A stretch of 30,474 nt of DNA from a bacterium (GTDB lineage: Bacteria; Patescibacteriota; Minisyncoccia; Phycocordibacterales; Phycocordibacteraceae), in contig JAKAMJ010000001.1 of NCBI GenBank assembly GCA_021812955.1, forward strand, positions 1 through 30,474. The letters run 5' to 3'. Positions within the stretch are counted from its first letter, which is position 1; each line of letters opens with the position of its first letter. Below are positions 28,483 through 30,474 of the stretch, piece after piece. Position numbers and translations under genes: made by a program. The notes beneath the pieces are model-generated. The model made no database searches. It was not told where the DNA came from and saw nothing but the letters and a program-made list of their open reading frames with translations.

Positions 28483-29247
28483 TCAGCCCGCCTGCCGCGG
28501 TTCGTGCTCTTCGTGCGCTTCCATGATGGACAGCTTGATGAAGAACAGCGTCAGCATCGAGAACACGAGCGCCTGCACGAGCCCGATGAACATCTCGAAG
28601 ATCATCAAGGGCGCGGGCAGGAGATACGGGATGAAGAACCCGACCACGAGGATCATGACCTCTCCCGCAAAGATGTTCCCGAAGAGACGGAACGAGAACG
28701 AGATAAGCCGGCCGAGGTTGCTCATGAGCTCGATGATACCCACGACGAACCCGGTCGGTGACTTCAGGTTAACATATTTCTTCGCGTACTTGAAAAAGCC
28801 AAGCGTCGTAACCCCGGCGACTTCGATGGTGATGAACGCGATCGCCGCGAGCGCGAGCGTGAAGTTGAGGTCGGTGGTCGGTGCGCGCAGGAGCGGCAGG
28901 AATCCCGACGCGCGGACAAGCCCGATCGAGCCGACGCCCGGGAAGAATTCCGTCTCGTTGATGAGTGCGATGAAGATGAACATGGTCGCCACGAGCGGGA
29001 AGAACCGGCGGGCGACCGTCTCGCTCTCGAGCACGTCCGCCATGTAGCCGATAGCGCCTTCGAACACCCACTCGACGCCAGCCTGGAGCCGGCCCGGCAC
29101 CGCCTTGAGCGAACGGCCGAAAAGATACGCACCGCCGATGAGAAACGCCATCAAGATCCAGCCCATGACGAGCGAATTGGTGACGGGGAAACCGAAGACG
29201 GAGCCGAGCTGCTCCGCCTTCAATACTACGGCTATCCCTTCATGCAT
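28483..29247 (-). CDS. atpB: ATP synthase a subunit
   Basis: Proton channel of Fo. 254 residues with five to six membrane helices. The essential Arg is R187 in SFRLFGNIFAGE, and the following GFFIPYLLPAPLMIFEMFIG helix is typical. It is the first gene of the operon; no atpI is seen before it. TATACT lies exactly 6 nt before the ATG, so the whole operon may begin as a leaderless transcript. Confidence 0.96.
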   Translation of the reverse strand: MHEGIAVVLKAEQLGSVFGFPVTNSLVMGWILMAFLIGGAYLFGRSLKAVPGRLQAGVEWVFEGAIGYMADVLESETVARRFFPLVATMFIFIALINETEFFPGVGSIGLVRASGFLPLLRAPTTDLNFTLALAAIAFITIEVAGVTTLGFFKYAKKYVNLKSPTGFVVGIIELMSNLGRLISFSFRLFGNIFAGEVMILVVGFFIPYLLPAPLMIFEMFIGLVQALVFSMLTLFFIKLSIMEAHEEHEPRQAG

Positions 29248-29253
29248 GAAGGC

Positions 29254-29259
29254 AGTATA
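29254..29259 (-). promoter_or_regulatory. -10 box, TATACT for the ATP synthase operon
   Basis: TATACT-GCCTTC-ATG on the minus strand. The intergenic space is shared with the divergent SWIB gene (29248-29334). Confidence 0.6.
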
Positions 29260-29334
29260 GCAAGGAAGCGGCCTGATATGCTATATATAAGTACGGCAGC
29301 CAGTCGGCAGCACTAACCATATTCACCTTAAACC

Positions 29335-29583
29335 ATGGCAACAAATCCAGCCCTTTCGAAACCGCTCACGCTTTCTCCCGAATTGGAAGCGGTCATCGGC
29401 GCGGGCCCGCTCCCGCGCACCGAGGTAGTCAAGAAGCTTTGGGAATACATCAAGAAGCACAACTTGCAGAACCCGTCCAACAAGCGCAACATCCTCGCGG
29501 ATGACAAGCTCCGTCCGATATTCGGCAAGGACGAAGTGACTATGTTCGAGATGACGAAGCTCGTCTCGGCGCACCTGAGCTAG
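29335..29583 (+). CDS. SWIB/MDM2-domain protein
   Basis: 82 residues, almost all SWIB domain: LTLSPELEAVIGAGPLPRTE, VVKKLWEYIKKHNLQNP, and DKLRPIFGKDEVTMFEMTKL. SWIB domains are mainly known from eukaryotic chromatin remodelers, and also occur in Chlamydiae (fused to a topoisomerase or free-standing) and other bacteria. A role in DNA binding or nucleoid structure is inferred. It is the only confident plus-strand CDS in the window, divergent from atpB and followed by its own terminator. A TATATA sequence (about 29283-29288) may be its -10 box. Confidence 0.92.
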   Translation: MATNPALSKPLTLSPELEAVIGAGPLPRTEVVKKLWEYIKKHNLQNPSNKRNILADDKLRPIFGKDEVTMFEMTKLVSAHLS

Positions 29584-29604
29584 CCTCGCCAGTCAAAGAT
29601 GGGA

Positions 29605-29636
29605 AAGCCCGCTCGCCTTCGGCGCGCGGGCTTTTC
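29605..29636 (+). terminator. Rho-independent terminator after the SWIB gene
   Basis: AAGCCCGC and GCGGGCTT form the stem, with further pairing around a UUCG-type loop (CGCC-TTCG-GCG), followed by TTTT. It lies 22 nt beyond the stop. It may also serve the converging mscL gene. Confidence 0.88.
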
Positions 29637-29660
29637 CGTTGCCCAGGGCTTCCACACGCC

Positions 29661-30062
29661 CTAGCCGACAGGCTGCGTGCAATACTTGCAGCGCTTGGCG
29701 TCAATGGGGATTTCAGAAAGGCACTCGAGACACTTCTTGGTGGTCGGGTCGGCGGGGTCTTCCTTGCGCGAATGAGCGATGAGAAGGTTCATCGGCTTCA
29801 CGACAAAGAAGAAGAGCGCGGTAGCCGCAAGAAGGAAGGAGATCACCGCATTCAGGAGATGGCCGATCATGAGCTTGCTCCCGTGCAGAGTGAAGACGAG
29901 ACTGCTGAAATCGGCGACACGCACGACAGCCGCGATGAGCGGCGTGAGGAGATCGGCGACGAGCGCCGAGACGAGCGCGCCGAACGCTGCGCCGATCACA
30001 ACGCCGACCGCCAGGTCCACGACGTTTCCACGAAGCAAGAACTGCTTGAACTCCTTGAGCAT
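29661..30062 (-). CDS. mscL: Large-conductance mechanosensitive channel with C-terminal zinc ribbon
   Basis: Opens under membrane tension to release solutes during osmotic downshock. 133 residues. The N-terminal helix and TM1 (MLKEFKQFLLRGNVVDLAVG then VVIGAAFGALV) carry the pore-lining glycines; TM2 is at about 67-90. In place of the usual cytoplasmic helix bundle, the C-terminus carries four cysteines as CLEC (111-114) and CKYC (125-128), a zinc-ribbon pattern. The start at 30062 is preceded by TACCAT exactly 6 nt upstream. It follows the tRNA cluster. Confidence 0.93.
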   Translation of the reverse strand: MLKEFKQFLLRGNVVDLAVGVVIGAAFGALVSALVADLLTPLIAAVVRVADFSSLVFTLHGSKLMIGHLLNAVISFLLAATALFFFVVKPMNLLIAHSRKEDPADPTTKKCLECLSEIPIDAKRCKYCTQPVG

Positions 30063-30068
30063 CAACCC

Positions 30069-30074
30069 ATGGTA
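30069..30074 (-). promoter_or_regulatory. Possible -10 box, TACCAT before mscL
   Basis: TACCAT-GGGTTG-ATG on the minus strand fits the leaderless spacing, though TACCAT is a weak hexamer. Confidence 0.35.
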
Positions 30075-30098
30075 GCACGCTTTGCGCCAAACTGTCTG

Positions 30099-30171
30099 TG
30101 GACCATGGGAGACTCGAACTCCCCACCTCATCCATGCCATGGATGCGCTCTACCGGATGAGCTAATGGCCC
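30099..30171 (-). tRNA. tRNA-Ala (anticodon GGC)
   Basis: 73 nt. The acceptor stem GGGCCAT pairs with ATGGTCC and contains the G3:U70 alanine identity pair. The anticodon stem CATCC/GGATG encloses loop ATGGCAT with anticodon GGC. The T-loop reads TTCGAGT and the discriminator is A. The 3' CCA is not encoded. Confidence 0.95.
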
Positions 30172-30195
30172 CTCCCCCGCCCTGCTCGAGCGAAG

Positions 30196-30271
30196 TGGTG
30201 GACCATAGCGGAGTCGAACCGCTGACCTCGTCAATGCGAATGACGCGCTCTACCAGCTGAGCTAATGGCCC
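30196..30271 (-). tRNA. tRNA-Ala (anticodon CGC)
   Basis: 73 nt (30199-30271) plus an encoded CCA at 30196-30198. The acceptor stem again has G3:U70. The anticodon stem CGTCA/TGACG encloses TTCGCAT, anticodon CGC. It is highly similar to the tRNA-Ala (GGC) gene beside it in the acceptor and D arms. Confidence 0.95.
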
Positions 30272-30302
30272 CTGCGGGCGATTCTACCACACCTCTACCC
30301 AG

Positions 30303-30373
30303 TCGGGCTACCGGGAATCGAACCCGGTCTACATCCACCCCATGGACGCGTACTACCGGTATACTATAGCCCG
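30303..30373 (-). tRNA. tRNA-Pro (anticodon GGG)
   Basis: 71 nt. Acceptor CGGGCTA/TAGCCCG with discriminator A. The anticodon stem CGTCC/GGATG (one G-U pair) encloses ATGGGGT, anticodon GGG. The D-loop has GG and the T-loop reads TTCGATT. CCA is not encoded. Confidence 0.93.
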
Positions 30374-30393
30374 ATTCTTAGAGATGTCCTTTG

Positions 30394-30464
30394 TCGGGCC
30401 GCCGAGAATTGAACTCGGTCTACACGAACCCGAATCGTGCGTACTACCGGCATACTCCGGCCCG
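30394..30464 (-). tRNA. tRNA-Pro (anticodon CGG)
   Basis: 71 nt. Acceptor CGGGCCG/CGGCCCG with discriminator A. The anticodon stem CACGA/TCGTG encloses TTCGGGT, anticodon CGG. It is similar in layout to the neighbouring tRNA-Pro (GGG). CCA is not encoded. Confidence 0.93.
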
Positions 30465-30474
30465 ACACAGAACA

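Overview
The window looks like a piece of chromosome from a candidate phyla radiation (Patescibacteria) bacterium, probably Parcubacteria/Paceibacteria and possibly Kaiserbacteria-like. This placement is inferred from gene content and not from a marker-gene tree. The reasons are a shortened alanyl-tRNA synthetase, very small ATP synthase delta and epsilon subunits, a sigma-region-4 plus HARE-HTH fusion, a large two-TM protein of CPR type, very tight gene packing, and many genes with a -10 box placed so that transcription would start on the start codon. Nearly all genes are on the minus strand; the only confident plus-strand CDS is the small SWIB protein at 29335. The DNA is mostly GC-rich, with visibly AT-richer stretches around 18.0-19.2 kb and 21.1-22.7 kb.

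Layout from left to right (transcription runs mostly right to left). 1-4.2 kb: a membrane-anchored protein cut by the window edge, an actin-fold PilM/FtsA-like protein, alaS, and a DUF4258/DUF2283 pair resembling a toxin-antitoxin module. 4.2-5.9 kb: an M3 oligopeptidase. 6.0-12.3 kb: a compact eight-gene unit (large membrane protein, mltG, mnmA, secreted protein, ATP-cone/Mrr-like nuclease, DUF7282-like protein, PD-(D/E)XK nuclease, ung), mostly joined by short overlaps. 12.3-18.0 kb: a sigma-4/HARE regulator, leuS with a four-TM protein, a small helical protein whose frame is broken, and ychF. 18.0-19.9 kb: an AT-rich NYN-domain gene, a candidate short RNA, and small membrane or helical proteins. 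20.0-22.7 kb: a large secreted repeat protein ending in a peptidoglycan-binding domain. 22.8-29.25 kb: the F1Fo ATP synthase operon atpB-E-F-H-A-G-[PemK/MazF]-D-C. 29.3-30.5 kb: a SWIB-domain gene, mscL with a C-terminal zinc ribbon, and four tRNA genes (Ala, Ala, Pro, Pro).

The most notable signals are not conventional genes. (1) A 21-bp near-palindrome occurs once inside alaS and once inside leuS. In both it fills exactly seven codons, in the same frame, and encodes YRN(Q/L)IPI at what looks like a loop. (2) A second near-palindrome of similar size occurs in frame inside ung and again in an intergenic region. Together these suggest tiny palindromic elements that tolerate insertion into essential coding sequence, reminiscent of Rickettsia palindromic elements but far shorter. 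(3) The secreted repeat protein has an (AG)7 tract between two ATG codons and its signal peptide. At the present length neither ATG is in frame; one unit more or one unit fewer restores a start, which is the layout of a phase-variable gene. (4) A MazF-family gene without an antitoxin sits inside the ATP synthase operon. (5) A ~50-nt candidate RNA with a GNRA-loop hairpin and terminator lies on the plus strand near 18.06-18.11 kb.
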